Source: Saprospiraceae bacterium (GTDB lineage Bacteria > Bacteroidota > Bacteroidia > Chitinophagales > Saprospiraceae). Taken from it: a stretch of DNA of 64,000 bases. The stretch's first letter is position 1. Each line of letters opens with the position of its first letter. The notes under the pieces are model-generated. The model saw nothing but the letters and a program-made list of their open reading frames with translations. It was not told the DNA's origin and did no database searches. Made by a program: the position numbers and the translations under genes. The DNA is taken from positions 1 to 64,000 of the forward strand of contig JADJWN010000011.1 in NCBI GenBank assembly GCA_016716335.1, written 5' to 3'. Positions 20,610 to 29,742 of this stretch are shown here, piece by piece.

Positions 20610-22628
20610 ATGTACCCTCATCTGCTAGCACCTTTGGATCTTGGATTTACCACATTGAAAAACCGGGTAGTCATGGGCTCCATGCATACCAATCTTGAGG
20701 AAATACCCGGAGGATTTGACAGGGCTGCCGTGTTTTATGCCGAAAGAGCCCGGGGTCAGGTGGGGCTGATAATCACAGGGGGAATTTCTCCCAATGAAGA
20801 AGGATGTGTGACGGCCAAAGCTGCCATGCTTGTCCATGAAGAGGAAGTGAACCAGCACCGCAAAATCACCGAAGCAGTACACAGTGAAGGAGGGAAGATT
20901 TGTATGCAGATACTCCATACCGGCAGATACGGATACCACAACAAAATCGTAGCTCCCTCCGCCATTCAGGCCCCCATCAATTTTTTCAAACCCCGGGAGC
21001 TGTCTGACGCAGAGATTGAGCAGACAATCTCCGACTATGTAAGATGTGCAGTACTGGCAAAGCAGGCCGGATATGATGGTGTGGAAATCATGGGCTCAGA
21101 AGGCTACCTTATCAATCAGTTTATTGTACAGCGTACTAATCATCGCACTGACAGGTGGGGAGGCAGTTATGAAAACCGCATACGCTTTCCGCTGGAGATC
21201 ATCCGGCGTACAAGAGCTGCAACAGGTCCTGATTTTATTTTGATATACAGATTATCCATGCTGGATCTGGTGGAGCAGGGCAGCACTCTGGAGGAAGTCA
21301 TTCAACTTGCCGGAGAGGTGGAAAAGGCCGGAGCAAACATTATAAATTCAGGCATTGGCTGGCATGAAGCCCGGGTTCCTACCATTGCTACTGTAGTGCC
21401 GAGAGGCGGATTTGCCTGGGTGACCCGCCAGCTTATGGGTAAAGTAGGGATACCGCTCATTGCTGTCAACCGTATCAATATGCCTGATGTAGCTGAAAAA
21501 TTACTTGCAGAGGGCTATGCCGATATGGTGTCTATGGCGAGACCCTTTCTGGCAGATCCGGATCTCGTGCTCAAAACTATGGAAAACAGGGTGGAAGAAA
21601 TCAATACCTGTATTGCATGCAATCAGGCCTGCCTTGACCATACCTTCCAGCTCAAAATATCTTCATGTCTTGTGAATCCCAGAGCCTGCCACGAAACAGA
21701 ACTGAATTATGAACCTGCAGAAAAAAGCAAAAATATAGCCGTGGCAGGTGCAGGTCCTGCAGGTATGGCTTTTGCTGTTACGGCTGCGATGCGGGGTCAT
21801 AAAGTGACACTTTTCGAAGCAGCACCTGAGATCGGAGGTCAATTCAATCTGGCCAAAGTCATCCCCGGCAAAGAAGAATACGGAGAAACCATTCGCTATT
21901 ACAAGAGTCAGATAGCCAGATATGACGTTACACTCCGGCTCAACCACCGGGTCAATGCAGCCCAACTGCTCAGCGGAGGATGGGATGAAATTGTTCTGGC
22001 TAATGGGATCAACCCCAGGACTCCCGACATTGAAGGCATAAATCATCCGAAAGTAATCCCCTACACTGATCTGCTTACAGGTAAAAGGACAGCGGGACAA
22101 AAAGTGGCCATCCTTGGAGCCGGAGGTATAGGCTTTGATGTAGCTGAATATTTGTTGCAGGGGCATAGTAAGCCCTCATTGGATGTGGAGGCTTACATGC
22201 AGGAATGGGGTGTGGACATGGAGTTTGTCAGCCCCGGCGGTCTGAAAGGGCAAGCCCGGCCCGAATCACCACCGAGAATGATTTGGCTACTCAAAAGGTC
22301 TGCCGGAAAACATGGGGCGAGTCTCGGTAAAACCACCGGATGGATACACAAGGCAAGTCTGTCTATGAAAGGAGTGCAAATGCTCTCGGAAGTGCAATAT
22401 ATCAAAATAGATGATGACGGATTGCACATTATGCATAAAAATGAAGCCTTGCTGCTGCCTGTGGACAATATAATCATATGTGCAGGCCAGATAGCCGATA
22501 AAAGTCTCTGGAATGAATTACATGAATCAGGACTTAAGATTCATATCATAGGTGGGGCGGATGTCGCTGAAGAACTTGACGCAAAAAGAGCCATAGATCA
22601 GGCATGCAGATTGGCAGCGGTGATTTAG
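20610..22628 (+). CDS. 2,4-dienoyl-CoA reductase-like FMN/FeS/FAD oxidoreductase
   Basis: 672 residues from ATG 20610 (MYPHLLAPLDLGFTTLKNRV). The first 320 residues are an old-yellow-enzyme TIM barrel binding FMN (ILHTGRYGYH, GYDGVEIMGSEGYLINQF, NHRTDRWGGSYENR). A 4Fe-4S cluster follows (Cys334, 337, 341 and about 353; CIACNQACLD), then an FAD/NAD(P)H domain (AGAGPAGMAFA near 383; AILGAGGIGFDVAEYLL). This is the domain order of FadH and trimethylamine dehydrogenase. Reduction of unsaturated acyl-CoA or another enone is likely; the substrate is uncertain. It is a single gene with its own promoter. Confidence 0.85.
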   Translation: MYPHLLAPLDLGFTTLKNRVVMGSMHTNLEEIPGGFDRAAVFYAERARGQVGLIITGGISPNEEGCVTAKAAMLVHEEEVNQHRKITEAVHSEGGKICMQILHTGRYGYHNKIVAPSAIQAPINFFKPRELSDAEIEQTISDYVRCAVLAKQAGYDGVEIMGSEGYLINQFIVQRTNHRTDRWGGSYENRIRFPLEIIRRTRAATGPDFILIYRLSMLDLVEQGSTLEEVIQLAGEVEKAGANIINSGIGWHEARVPTIATVVPRGGFAWVTRQLMGKVGIPLIAVNRINMPDVAEKLLAEGYADMVSMARPFLADPDLVLKTMENRVEEINTCIACNQACLDHTFQLKISSCLVNPRACHETELNYEPAEKSKNIAVAGAGPAGMAFAVTAAMRGHKVTLFEAAPEIGGQFNLAKVIPGKEEYGETIRYYKSQIARYDVTLRLNHRVNAAQLLSGGWDEIVLANGINPRTPDIEGINHPKVIPYTDLLTGKRTAGQKVAILGAGGIGFDVAEYLLQGHSKPSLDVEAYMQEWGVDMEFVSPGGLKGQARPESPPRMIWLLKRSAGKHGASLGKTTGWIHKASLSMKGVQMLSEVQYIKIDDDGLHIMHKNEALLLPVDNIIICAGQIADKSLWNELHESGLKIHIIGGADVAEELDAKRAIDQACRLAAVI

Positions 22629-22834
22629 AAAAAATGCTGAATGAAGAGTAAGCCTGAACAGAAATATCAGGAGCATGACTCAACAAGAAAAAAATTCTTG
22701 CAAAAACAGCTAAATACTTGTCTGCTGTTACAGGAAGAAAATTTTTGAGGAATAAGTCCCGGGTTTTGGAATACAGGATGCAGAAGCAGGATAAATATTC
22801 CAACCGGATTATTTAAGAATCCAAGCAAAAAGCA

Positions 22835-23641
22835 TTATGCCTTTTTCCTTATTATCCACACATCCTGAGGCAGCCACCTGCCGGGAGTGGGGGCAGGTGA
22901 AATATGCTCCAATATTTCCACTCCTGAAAACAAGGCTCTCATGAAAGCTTCAGGATGAAATGCAGACCAGATACGATGACCTTCTTTGACATTACCCCTC
23001 ACTATGAGTCTGCCTGAATGATATTCCGACAATTCTGATGCAGTAAGTTTGCTTATAAAATTATCTCCCTGAGTAGTCAGAAGCATGATCCCCCCGGGTC
23101 TGAGAATACGCAGGAGCTCTTCGTACCAGTCATGATGCCCGGATTCGGACAGATGTGTGAAAACAGAGATGCCATATATGACATCCATATGATCGTCGGG
23201 ATAAGGTAACGATGCTTCAATGCCATTCAGATTAAAAGCTATGCCCTTCAGGTGCTTACTGCACCAGACTATGGACCGTGGGTTGTAGTCAGTAGCATAA
23301 TATGTATTATCCGAGCCGGCTAATTCCGGTAAATGCCTGATCACTCTGCCCGGACCACAGCCCCAGTCCAGTATGCGCAGCCGATGGAGATCTTTATGTC
23401 GTCTCAATAAATCAATGAGCCATCGGGCCACCTCTCTTCCTTCCTTATAGTACTTATGATAATCAATCTGAAAAGATTCATACATCAGATCATCAGGTGG
23501 AAGCGCTACATCAGGATGCTGCATTTTGAACTGCCTGTTCTTCCTGAAATTTTTTACCCGTAAAAAATGATATCTCATCCTGTCTGCAAAATACAGGAGC
23601 CGGAGCTTTCTCAGGGCTGTGGAAATAATGCCTTTATTCAT
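22835..23641 (-). CDS. SAM-dependent methyltransferase
   Basis: 268-residue class I methyltransferase. The SAM motif I is LRILDWGCGPGRVIRHL (about 95-111), followed by YYATDYNPRSI and the post-motif region YPDDHMDVIYGISVFTHLSE with LRPGGIMLLTT, the Methyltransf_11/25 pattern. The substrate is unknown. It lies 38 bp downstream of murI on the same strand and may be cotranscribed. The N-terminal 50 residues are basic, with no signal peptide, so it is cytoplasmic. Confidence 0.8.
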   Translation of the reverse strand: MNKGIISTALRKLRLLYFADRMRYHFLRVKNFRKNRQFKMQHPDVALPPDDLMYESFQIDYHKYYKEGREVARWLIDLLRRHKDLHRLRILDWGCGPGRVIRHLPELAGSDNTYYATDYNPRSIVWCSKHLKGIAFNLNGIEASLPYPDDHMDVIYGISVFTHLSESGHHDWYEELLRILRPGGIMLLTTQGDNFISKLTASELSEYHSGRLIVRGNVKEGHRIWSAFHPEAFMRALFSGVEILEHISPAPTPGRWLPQDVWIIRKKA

Positions 23642-23679
23642 CTGTCCGGTCTTTAAAATAAGGGATTATAACGATTTTA

Positions 23680-24489
23680 TCAGGTGTAAATCTGCTTCAC
23701 CTCCAGCGTAATACTTTCCTTATAAAACAGTCTGGCCGCTTGCTCAAAAGATACTGTATAGTCTGAAACATAAAAGTGATCTTCACCTGATTTTTTATCT
23801 GCAAGCAGTCCGGCATTTTTGAGTAATCTTTGGGCTTCATCTGCTACAATATCAGTGGAGTCGAGGATATCTACCTTTCCCCCGTAGTAATTTTCTATTT
23901 CTTTTCTGATCAATGGATAATGGGTACATGCCAGCAGCAATACATCAATTCCCTGTAGTTCCGGCTGACCGAGATAGTTTTCGATGACTCCTTTGGCAAT
24001 ATCCCCGCTGTAAAAACCCTCTTCAATCATAGGTGCAAGCAGCGGAGTGGCCAGCTGACTTACCTTGATGTGCTGATTGCCTGCCTTGATTTTATTTTTG
24101 TAAATAGAAGAATGAATGGTGGCCTTGGTGGCAATAACTCCCACATGCCTGTAATTTTTTTCTAAAACTTTTTTGACCAGTGGATCTACGACGTTTACAA
24201 AAAGGGTTTTGCCCTCAAAAAAATCCAGCAAAAGATCATATGCAGCCGAAGAAGCGGAATTGCAGGCAATGATAATCATTTTGCAGTCCTGCTCGAGCAG
24301 AAACTTGCTGATTTTCAGGGCATAATAACGGATAGCATCAGCCGATTTATCCCCATAGGGCAAGTGTATTGTATCTCCGAAGTAAATGAGTCTTTCATCA
24401 GGCAGTGCCTGATGTACAGCTTTAGCCACTGTCAGGCCTCCTATACCGGAGTCAAAAATGCCAATCGGTCTGCTGGAACTGGAATGCAT
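23680..24489 (-). CDS. murI: Glutamate racemase
   Basis: Converts L- to D-glutamate for peptidoglycan synthesis in the cytoplasm. All catalytic motifs are visible: GIFDSGIGGLTV (Asp13, Ser14), ACNSAS with Cys76, and ACTHYPL with Cys188 and His190. The length of 269 residues is normal. A TAnnTTTG element lies 22 bp upstream. The methyltransferase follows closely. Confidence 0.95.
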   Translation of the reverse strand: MHSSSSRPIGIFDSGIGGLTVAKAVHQALPDERLIYFGDTIHLPYGDKSADAIRYYALKISKFLLEQDCKMIIIACNSASSAAYDLLLDFFEGKTLFVNVVDPLVKKVLEKNYRHVGVIATKATIHSSIYKNKIKAGNQHIKVSQLATPLLAPMIEEGFYSGDIAKGVIENYLGQPELQGIDVLLLACTHYPLIRKEIENYYGGKVDILDSTDIVADEAQRLLKNAGLLADKKSGEDHFYVSDYTVSFEQAARLFYKESITLEVKQIYT

Positions 24490-24510
24490 TTAATGTCAAA
24501 TATTAGGCGG

Positions 24511-24518
24511 CAAATATA
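24511..24518 (-). promoter_or_regulatory. Putative -7 element of murI
   Basis: TATATTTG on the minus strand, 22 bp before the start codon. Confidence 0.45.
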
Positions 24519-24720
24519 CACAATGCTTATAAAGTACTGCTTCGGCTTTTGCTTTCAATCAAAACAATACTGTAATAATGAATCGTCAAACCTCTCATCA
24601 TGATGAAAAATCAGACAAAAAAACCGAAAGAATACCCGATTGCTACATATTGAAAATACTGCATCAAAAACCTGCCGCCGAAAGCCGGGGACAAATATCG
24701 GCAAATGCAAGGTCAGCTGA

Positions 24721-25229
24721 TCAGAGTTTCAGCCCCAGCTTGGCTTTTACTAAGTTGGCAACATTCACTGCATCATCGGCATACAGCACAATGCCGGAAG
24801 CAGAATCAAAAATATAGGAATACCCGTTTTCAGCAGCTACATCCTTGATGGCTTTATTGAGTTTGGCCTGTATGGGTTTGATCAGCTCTTCACTTTTCTC
24901 ATACATTTTCTGCTGACTGGTTTTTCAAATTCTATGATTTTTTCCTCTTCGGCTTTCAATTCCGCAGCTTCTTTTTCCAGAACAATGGGTGCAACCTCAC
25001 CGGAAGCCTGTTTCTTCTGGAGCACCTGATATTTTGTCCTGAGTTCCTGCACCATATCCTGTCCCTTTTTGGAAAACATATTTTTCATCACATCGAGCTG
25101 AGAATTTGCCTCCTGCAATTCAGGCATCATGCTTAGTATTTCCTGTGAATTTACATAGCCGAACTTTTGGGCACTGAGACTCACTGTACCCGCTGCCAAG
25201 CATATAAAAAGTATAACACGATTCAACAT
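24721..25229 (-). CDS. OmpH/Skp-family periplasmic chaperone, frameshifted
   Basis: Signal peptide (MLNRVILFICLAAGTVSLSAQ), a short beta N-terminus (KFGYVNSQEILSMMPE), a long charged coiled coil (about 40-130) and the C-terminal OmpH signature YSYIFDSASGIVLYADDA. The frame breaks in the five-T run at about 24921-24925; one more base gives FEKTSQQKMYEKSEE and a 170-codon gene. Skp/OmpH proteins carry unfolded outer-membrane proteins across the periplasm. It is the second of two tandem OmpH paralogues on this strand. Because the break is in a homopolymer, an error is the simplest reading. Confidence 0.85.
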
Positions 25230-25275
25230 TTTGTTTGATATTAGAGTGTTTTAGAATGGATTTTACTGAATAAAA

Positions 25276-25803
25276 TTATTTGATTTTAAGCCGCTTTTTG
25301 ATATCGGCAGTCTTGTCATAATCTGCATTGGTAAATAACAGCCCTGCATTCCCGCTCTTATCAAAAATGATATCAATACCCCGGTCTGCTGCATAACCTT
25401 CGATGGCTGCATATACCTTTTCCTGTATGGGTGCAACGAGCTCCTGCCTTTTGGAGAAAAGGTCTCCCTCCGGTCCGAATCTCTTTTTCTGCATTTCTCT
25501 TACTTCCGCTTCTTTCTTTATGATTTCATCTTCTTTGCGCACTTTGTCTTCGGCACTCAGCAGCACCTGCTCGGCCTGATACTTGTTGTACATGCTTTTG
25601 ATCTTATCAAACTCCAGGGCAATCTCCTGCCTCCACTGTGAAGCTATCCTGTCCAGCTCTGTCTGTGCAAGCTGGTATTCAGGTAAATCTGCCAACACGG
25701 AATTAATATCCACAACCGCTATTTTCTGGGCAGACGCTGCATGAAGCATCAGAGTAAAAAGGCTTATACCCAAAGCTGTGCGCAATATGTGTAAGGTTTT
25801 CAT
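25276..25803 (-). CDS. OmpH/Skp-family periplasmic chaperone
   Basis: 175 residues from ATG 25803, chosen because it begins a clear signal peptide (MKTLHILRTALGISLFTLML...ASAQ) and has a promoter 28 bp upstream. KIAVVDINSVLADLPEYQ, a charged coiled coil and the end DIIFDKSGNAGLLFTNADYD match OmpH. First gene of a tandem pair with the frameshifted paralogue 46 bp downstream. Role: chaperone for outer-membrane proteins. Confidence 0.9.
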   Translation of the reverse strand: MKTLHILRTALGISLFTLMLHAASAQKIAVVDINSVLADLPEYQLAQTELDRIASQWRQEIALEFDKIKSMYNKYQAEQVLLSAEDKVRKEDEIIKKEAEVREMQKKRFGPEGDLFSKRQELVAPIQEKVYAAIEGYAADRGIDIIFDKSGNAGLLFTNADYDKTADIKKRLKIK

Positions 25804-25830
25804 GATGTCAATTTTTGAATTATGGAATCG

Positions 25831-25838
25831 CAAAAGTA
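25831..25838 (-). promoter_or_regulatory. Putative -7 element of the OmpH pair
   Basis: TACTTTTG on the minus strand, 28 bp before ATG 25803. Confidence 0.45.
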
Positions 25839-26141
25839 CTATTTTTATCGTTTTCAATGGAATACTGATGTTGAGACTTGATTTCACCCCTGCTTGTTAC
25901 AACAAATGCAAAGTCAGATTATCCTTCGCTGAAAAATTAATGTACTGTATAACAACAACTTAACAACCATCTGCGACATTTTAAACCGGACTGCTTAACG
26001 ATAGTTTAACTTGCCTCAATGGGTTTTTAACGATACACTAAGAGAAATATTTTACCCTGCCAACTGCGAAAAAACCGAATCTGCTCCGGATCAACAAAAG
26101 CATATATGAAGATAATGTGAAAAATCATGGCCGTAAAATGA

Positions 26142-26149
26142 TATTTTTG
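26142..26149 (+). promoter_or_regulatory. Putative -7 element of hutH
   Basis: TATTTTTG, 20 bp before ATG 26169. Confidence 0.45.
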
Positions 26150-26168
26150 TCGCTTTCAAAAAGTAGAT

Positions 26169-27665
26169 ATGCATCTGTATAATCTGGATGTGCGTGAAAA
26201 ACTGGACTTATTTCATCTGCACGACATTATTGGTAATCAACAACTGACCATTGGCATTTCAGAGTTTGTCAGAGAAAAAGTACAAAAAAACAGATCCTTC
26301 CTTGAAAAACGGATTTATGACACCGAGGACATTTATTATGGTATCAATACCGGATTTGGATCGCTTTGCAATATAAAAATCTCTGACTCTGATCTGGAAA
26401 AACTGCAGGAAAATCTGGTATTGTCGCATGCCTGTGGAGCCGGGGCAGAGATACCCGAAGAGATAGCCCGGATGATATTTTTCCTTAAGGTCAGAAATCT
26501 TGCCTACGGTGTATCAGGGGTACGTCTGGAATTGCTGGAAAAGCTGGTAGAAATCTTCAATGCCGGCATTACACCGGTCATATATGAAATGGGTTCTTTA
26601 GGTGCTTCCGGAGATCTGGCTCCGCTGGCACATCTGAGTCTCACACTGATAGGTCGGGGAGAAGTATATTACCAGGGCAGAAGGGAAAAAAGCAATGAAG
26701 CCCTCCGGACAGCAGGTATTGCACCCTTATCCCTGAAAGCCAAGGAAGGATTAGCCCTGCTCAATGGCACCCAGTTTTCACTTGCTTATGCTGTGGAATG
26801 TCATCGGTTGGCCTATCGCTTTTTCCATATTTCCAATATGATAGCTGCCCTGAGCATGGAGGCCTTCCACTGCAATATCCAGCCTTTCCATCCTCTCCTT
26901 CATGAGATAAGGCCACATCAGGGACAGCAGAGGGTGGCCGGATATCTCTATGAATTGCTGAAAGACAGCCCTGTGAGGAATATTCCTCTCAAAAGCGTAC
27001 AGGATCCCTACTCATTCCGCTGTGTGCCTCAGGTGCATGGAGCTACCTGGCAGGCGATTGCGCATGCAGCAGAAGTCATCAATACCGAGTTGAATTCAGT
27101 CACTGACAATCCCAATGTATTTGACGATGCAGAGCTCGTCCTTTCGGGAGGAAATTTTCATGCGCAGCCGCTTGCCCTGGTACTGGATTATCTGGCAATA
27201 GCAATGGCAGAGCTGGGCAGTATCTCTGAGCGCCGAGTATATCAGCTCATCAACGGAGACCGGGATTTGCCTCCATTTCTGACAAGCAATCCCGGCATAA
27301 ATTCAGGATTTATGATTGCTCAATATACAGCTGCATCTATCGTCAGCCAGAACAAACAGTACTGTACGCCAGCCTCAGTGGACTCCATCATCTCTAGCAA
27401 GGGGCAGGAAGATCATGTAAGTATGGCAGCCAATGCAGGCACCAAATGCCTCAAGGTAGCCCGAAATGTCAAAACCCTGCTGGCCATAGAATTACTTACC
27501 GCCTGCCAGGCGATGGAATTCAGAAAGTCAGACCGGACCTCACCTAAACTGCAGGAACTCCTGGAGTATGTCAGATCGAGAATTACACTGAGCCCGACAG
27601 ACAAGCTCCTTCATGATGATATCTTACTTGCAGAACAAATCATTGATGAAATCGACTGGAAATAA
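26169..27665 (+). CDS. hutH: Histidine ammonia-lyase (aromatic amino acid lyase)
   Basis: 498 residues, the usual size. The Ala146-Ser147-Gly148 triad in GSLGASGDLAPLAHL forms the MIO cofactor. Tyr57 in YYGINTGFG is the catalytic base region, and QDPYSFRCVPQVHGA and LNSVTDNPNVF complete the family pattern. The enzyme deaminates histidine to urocanate. No other hut genes are in the window, so a tyrosine or phenylalanine substrate cannot be excluded. The 3' end overlaps the PagL-like gene by 20 bp. Confidence 0.9.
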   Translation: MHLYNLDVREKLDLFHLHDIIGNQQLTIGISEFVREKVQKNRSFLEKRIYDTEDIYYGINTGFGSLCNIKISDSDLEKLQENLVLSHACGAGAEIPEEIARMIFFLKVRNLAYGVSGVRLELLEKLVEIFNAGITPVIYEMGSLGASGDLAPLAHLSLTLIGRGEVYYQGRREKSNEALRTAGIAPLSLKAKEGLALLNGTQFSLAYAVECHRLAYRFFHISNMIAALSMEAFHCNIQPFHPLLHEIRPHQGQQRVAGYLYELLKDSPVRNIPLKSVQDPYSFRCVPQVHGATWQAIAHAAEVINTELNSVTDNPNVFDDAELVLSGGNFHAQPLALVLDYLAIAMAELGSISERRVYQLINGDRDLPPFLTSNPGINSGFMIAQYTAASIVSQNKQYCTPASVDSIISSKGQEDHVSMAANAGTKCLKVARNVKTLLAIELLTACQAMEFRKSDRTSPKLQELLEYVRSRITLSPTDKLLHDDILLAEQIIDEIDWK

Positions 27666-28782
27666 ACATCCGAGGGGAGCTTACATTGCATTGTTTTTGT
27701 TTTATATGATGCTGCTATCTACAGCTTCGTTCGGGCAGCAGTGGTATCTCAAAGCAGGATTCAATGCGGGCAAGCATTTCAAACACAGTACAAAAACCAC
27801 CTATGATGTACCCGGATGGAGTTACTCCCAGGAAATAAGCCTTCTGTACCAAACCTCCGGAAGTCATGGTTGGGATCTCTATTTCGGGAGGCCGAGATTG
27901 GGATTGAATTTAATGTACACTGACTTTGGCAATAAAGAAGTACTGGGTCATGCACTGGGATTTTATCCATCCATTGAATATTTTTTAAAACGCAATGCAA
28001 AAACCGGCTTTACTTTTCAGCTGGGAGTCGGTATCGGGAGAGTGAGCCGATATTTTGATTATAACGACAATCCTCTGAATAATGCCATTGGTTCGGGTTG
28101 GAACAATATCTCCAGACTGGGATTCCTTTTTGACCATCAACTCACAGCAAAAAGTAAATTCAATGCTCAGCTTTTTCTTACTCATTTTTCGAATGGCGGA
28201 GTACAACTCCCCAACCTTGGAATCAACGTAGCTTCTATGGGTGTAGGCTTCTTACACATCCTGTCCGATCATGAAAATTATGAATTCAAAGCTTTTCATC
28301 CTGATACGACTAAGGTCAGAAAAACAGGATTGGATCTGATGACCGGGATCGGGATATCGGAATATGCCACTTACGGCGGACCCAAGTTACCCAGCTATTT
28401 CTTCAGTCTGGCAGCTTACCACAGATTATCGCCTTATCTGAGATTATATCTGGGTGCTGAATATGAATACAGCGAACCGGTTTTCCAGTTCTTTTACCAG
28501 GATTTCAATGACAGAATTACAGCCTTTAAAAAAGCCAGCAATTATTCCGCTTTTTTAAGTACAGAACTTATGCACGGTCCTTTTGCTTTCAGATTTCAGA
28601 CCGGATACTATCTGCCACTGCCGGATATACGGATCGATAAATCACCTTTGTACTTTAAACTTCATCTGCTCACCTATGCCGGCAATGACCGTTGGAAACT
28701 GAGACCATATGGCGGCTTCCTGCTGAAAACCCACTTTTCTGTGGCGCAGTATATCGGTATTGTCGCAGGAGCAAGGATTTAG
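27646..28782 (+). CDS. PagL-like acyloxyacyl hydrolase / lipid A deacylase
   Basis: 378 residues from ATG 27646, with a hydrophobic signal (YIALFLFYMMLLSTASFG). The first half resembles PagL: a beta-barrel with LTHFSNGG (His180, Ser182) and LPNLGIN, matching the His-Ser catalytic pattern of lipid A 3-O-deacylase. The second half (about 230-378) is a further barrel-like region (GLDLMTGIGISEYATYGG). The likely site is the outer membrane, trimming lipid A. It overlaps hutH by 20 bp, suggesting cotranscription, an unexpected pairing. Confidence 0.75.
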   Translation: MKSTGNKHPRGAYIALFLFYMMLLSTASFGQQWYLKAGFNAGKHFKHSTKTTYDVPGWSYSQEISLLYQTSGSHGWDLYFGRPRLGLNLMYTDFGNKEVLGHALGFYPSIEYFLKRNAKTGFTFQLGVGIGRVSRYFDYNDNPLNNAIGSGWNNISRLGFLFDHQLTAKSKFNAQLFLTHFSNGGVQLPNLGINVASMGVGFLHILSDHENYEFKAFHPDTTKVRKTGLDLMTGIGISEYATYGGPKLPSYFFSLAAYHRLSPYLRLYLGAEYEYSEPVFQFFYQDFNDRITAFKKASNYSAFLSTELMHGPFAFRFQTGYYLPLPDIRIDKSPLYFKLHLLTYAGNDRWKLRPYGGFLLKTHFSVAQYIGIVAGARI

Positions 28783-28825
28783 GTGGCATTTTTTTCTCCA
28801 GCCCACTACCCTGTGATTCAACTTT

Positions 28826-29727
28826 TCAGGGTGTTTGTGAGGTACAGTAATCCATATATCTGAGGGTGTATTCTATCAATGTATCTACGGTTTTGCCCTC
28901 CTTGATACCCGCTTTCCAGCCTATATTTTTACCTATGATCCTCCTGAGAGCTTCTGCAAAGGCTGCACCAAATTCTTTGTCATCTGAATTGAAAAGTTCC
29001 GGATCCTTAACTTTCCCGTCTTTTGAAACTATAAATCTGAAAGTAGCAGTACCTCCGTTTTTATACTTGACTAAATCCTTAGGATATTTTAAATGCAATT
29101 TGATTTGCTGCTCCATTATTTCCCGGTACAGTCATTGTACCAATCATCATTAATATGACATTGAGCAGCATGTGGCGGTGTATCGATCTCATCAACAAAA
29201 AAACATTTTTTAAATCTTTTGTCTTCCCTCACAGCAGCCTTATCGGCCAGCAAACTACCAAACTTAAGTGGCTCATATTTCAGTGACAATGTTTTCAGCA
29301 CTGCAACAGCCTGACCATCAATACTCCCGGGTATCCACGGGATAAATCGCTCATTCATGCTTTCAAGTATGCGGATGATGTCTTCATCACATCCATATCC
29401 CAGACCTTTGAGTATCCTGATTTGTTCTGTCTTACCATACTTATTCACTACAAAACTTGCAGTGACCTTTCCTGTAATTTTATTCTCTGCCGCTGCTTTT
29501 GGATACCGTCTGTTTCTTTCCAGATAATAACGCAATGCCGTATTCACACATTCGTCAAATCTCTCTTTGCTCCTGAAGACGTGACAACCATGAAGATTAA
29601 ACACAGGCATGTGCTCCACATGGGTATATACTGTATCTCCGGTATTCTGCCCCCAAAGTATATGAAAACTCATAAGTGCTATGCACACGGACAGAAAGGC
29701 AGCCAGACTCGTTGTTGGTGTTTTCAT
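28826..29727 (-). CDS. Secreted protein with two TonB C-terminal-like domains, frameshifted
   Basis: The signal peptide at 29727 is followed by a first TonB_C-like domain (KITGKVTASFVVNKYGKTEQIRIL is the core) and stops at TAA 29116. The second TonB_C domain (GGTATFRFIVSKDGKV) continues in another frame from an ATG overlapping that stop (TAATG). Adding one A to the GGGAAATAATG junction gives CTGKIMEQQIKLHLKYP, which aligns with CSNTKLHQDIYSTLRYP of the neighbouring paralogue. The joined length is 300 residues against 295 for that paralogue. No membrane anchor or proline linker is present, so it is unlikely to be a true energy transducer. The alternative is two coupled proteins sharing the TAATG. 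Confidence 0.7.
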
Positions 29728-29742
29728 TATGAGTATTTTTTT

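Larger units (their letters stand above)
25804..26168. other. Divergent intergenic region, ompH-like / hutH
   Basis: 365 bp with promoter elements at 25831-25838 (minus) and 26142-26149 (plus). I saw no further gene or strong hairpin. Confidence 0.5.

Noticed and set aside
21663..22166. Minus-strand frame inside the enoate reductase gene
   Set aside because: Antisense to a gene whose FAD and 4Fe-4S motifs continue through this region.
28800..28860. Terminator between the PagL-like and TonB-C genes (ACCCTG/CAGGGT)
   Set aside because: Only six pairs with a long loop and no T run on either strand.
29113..29118. TAATG overlap taken as evidence of two separate, coupled genes
   Set aside because: The tandem paralogue is one chain that aligns across the junction, and one added base restores it; kept only as an alternative.
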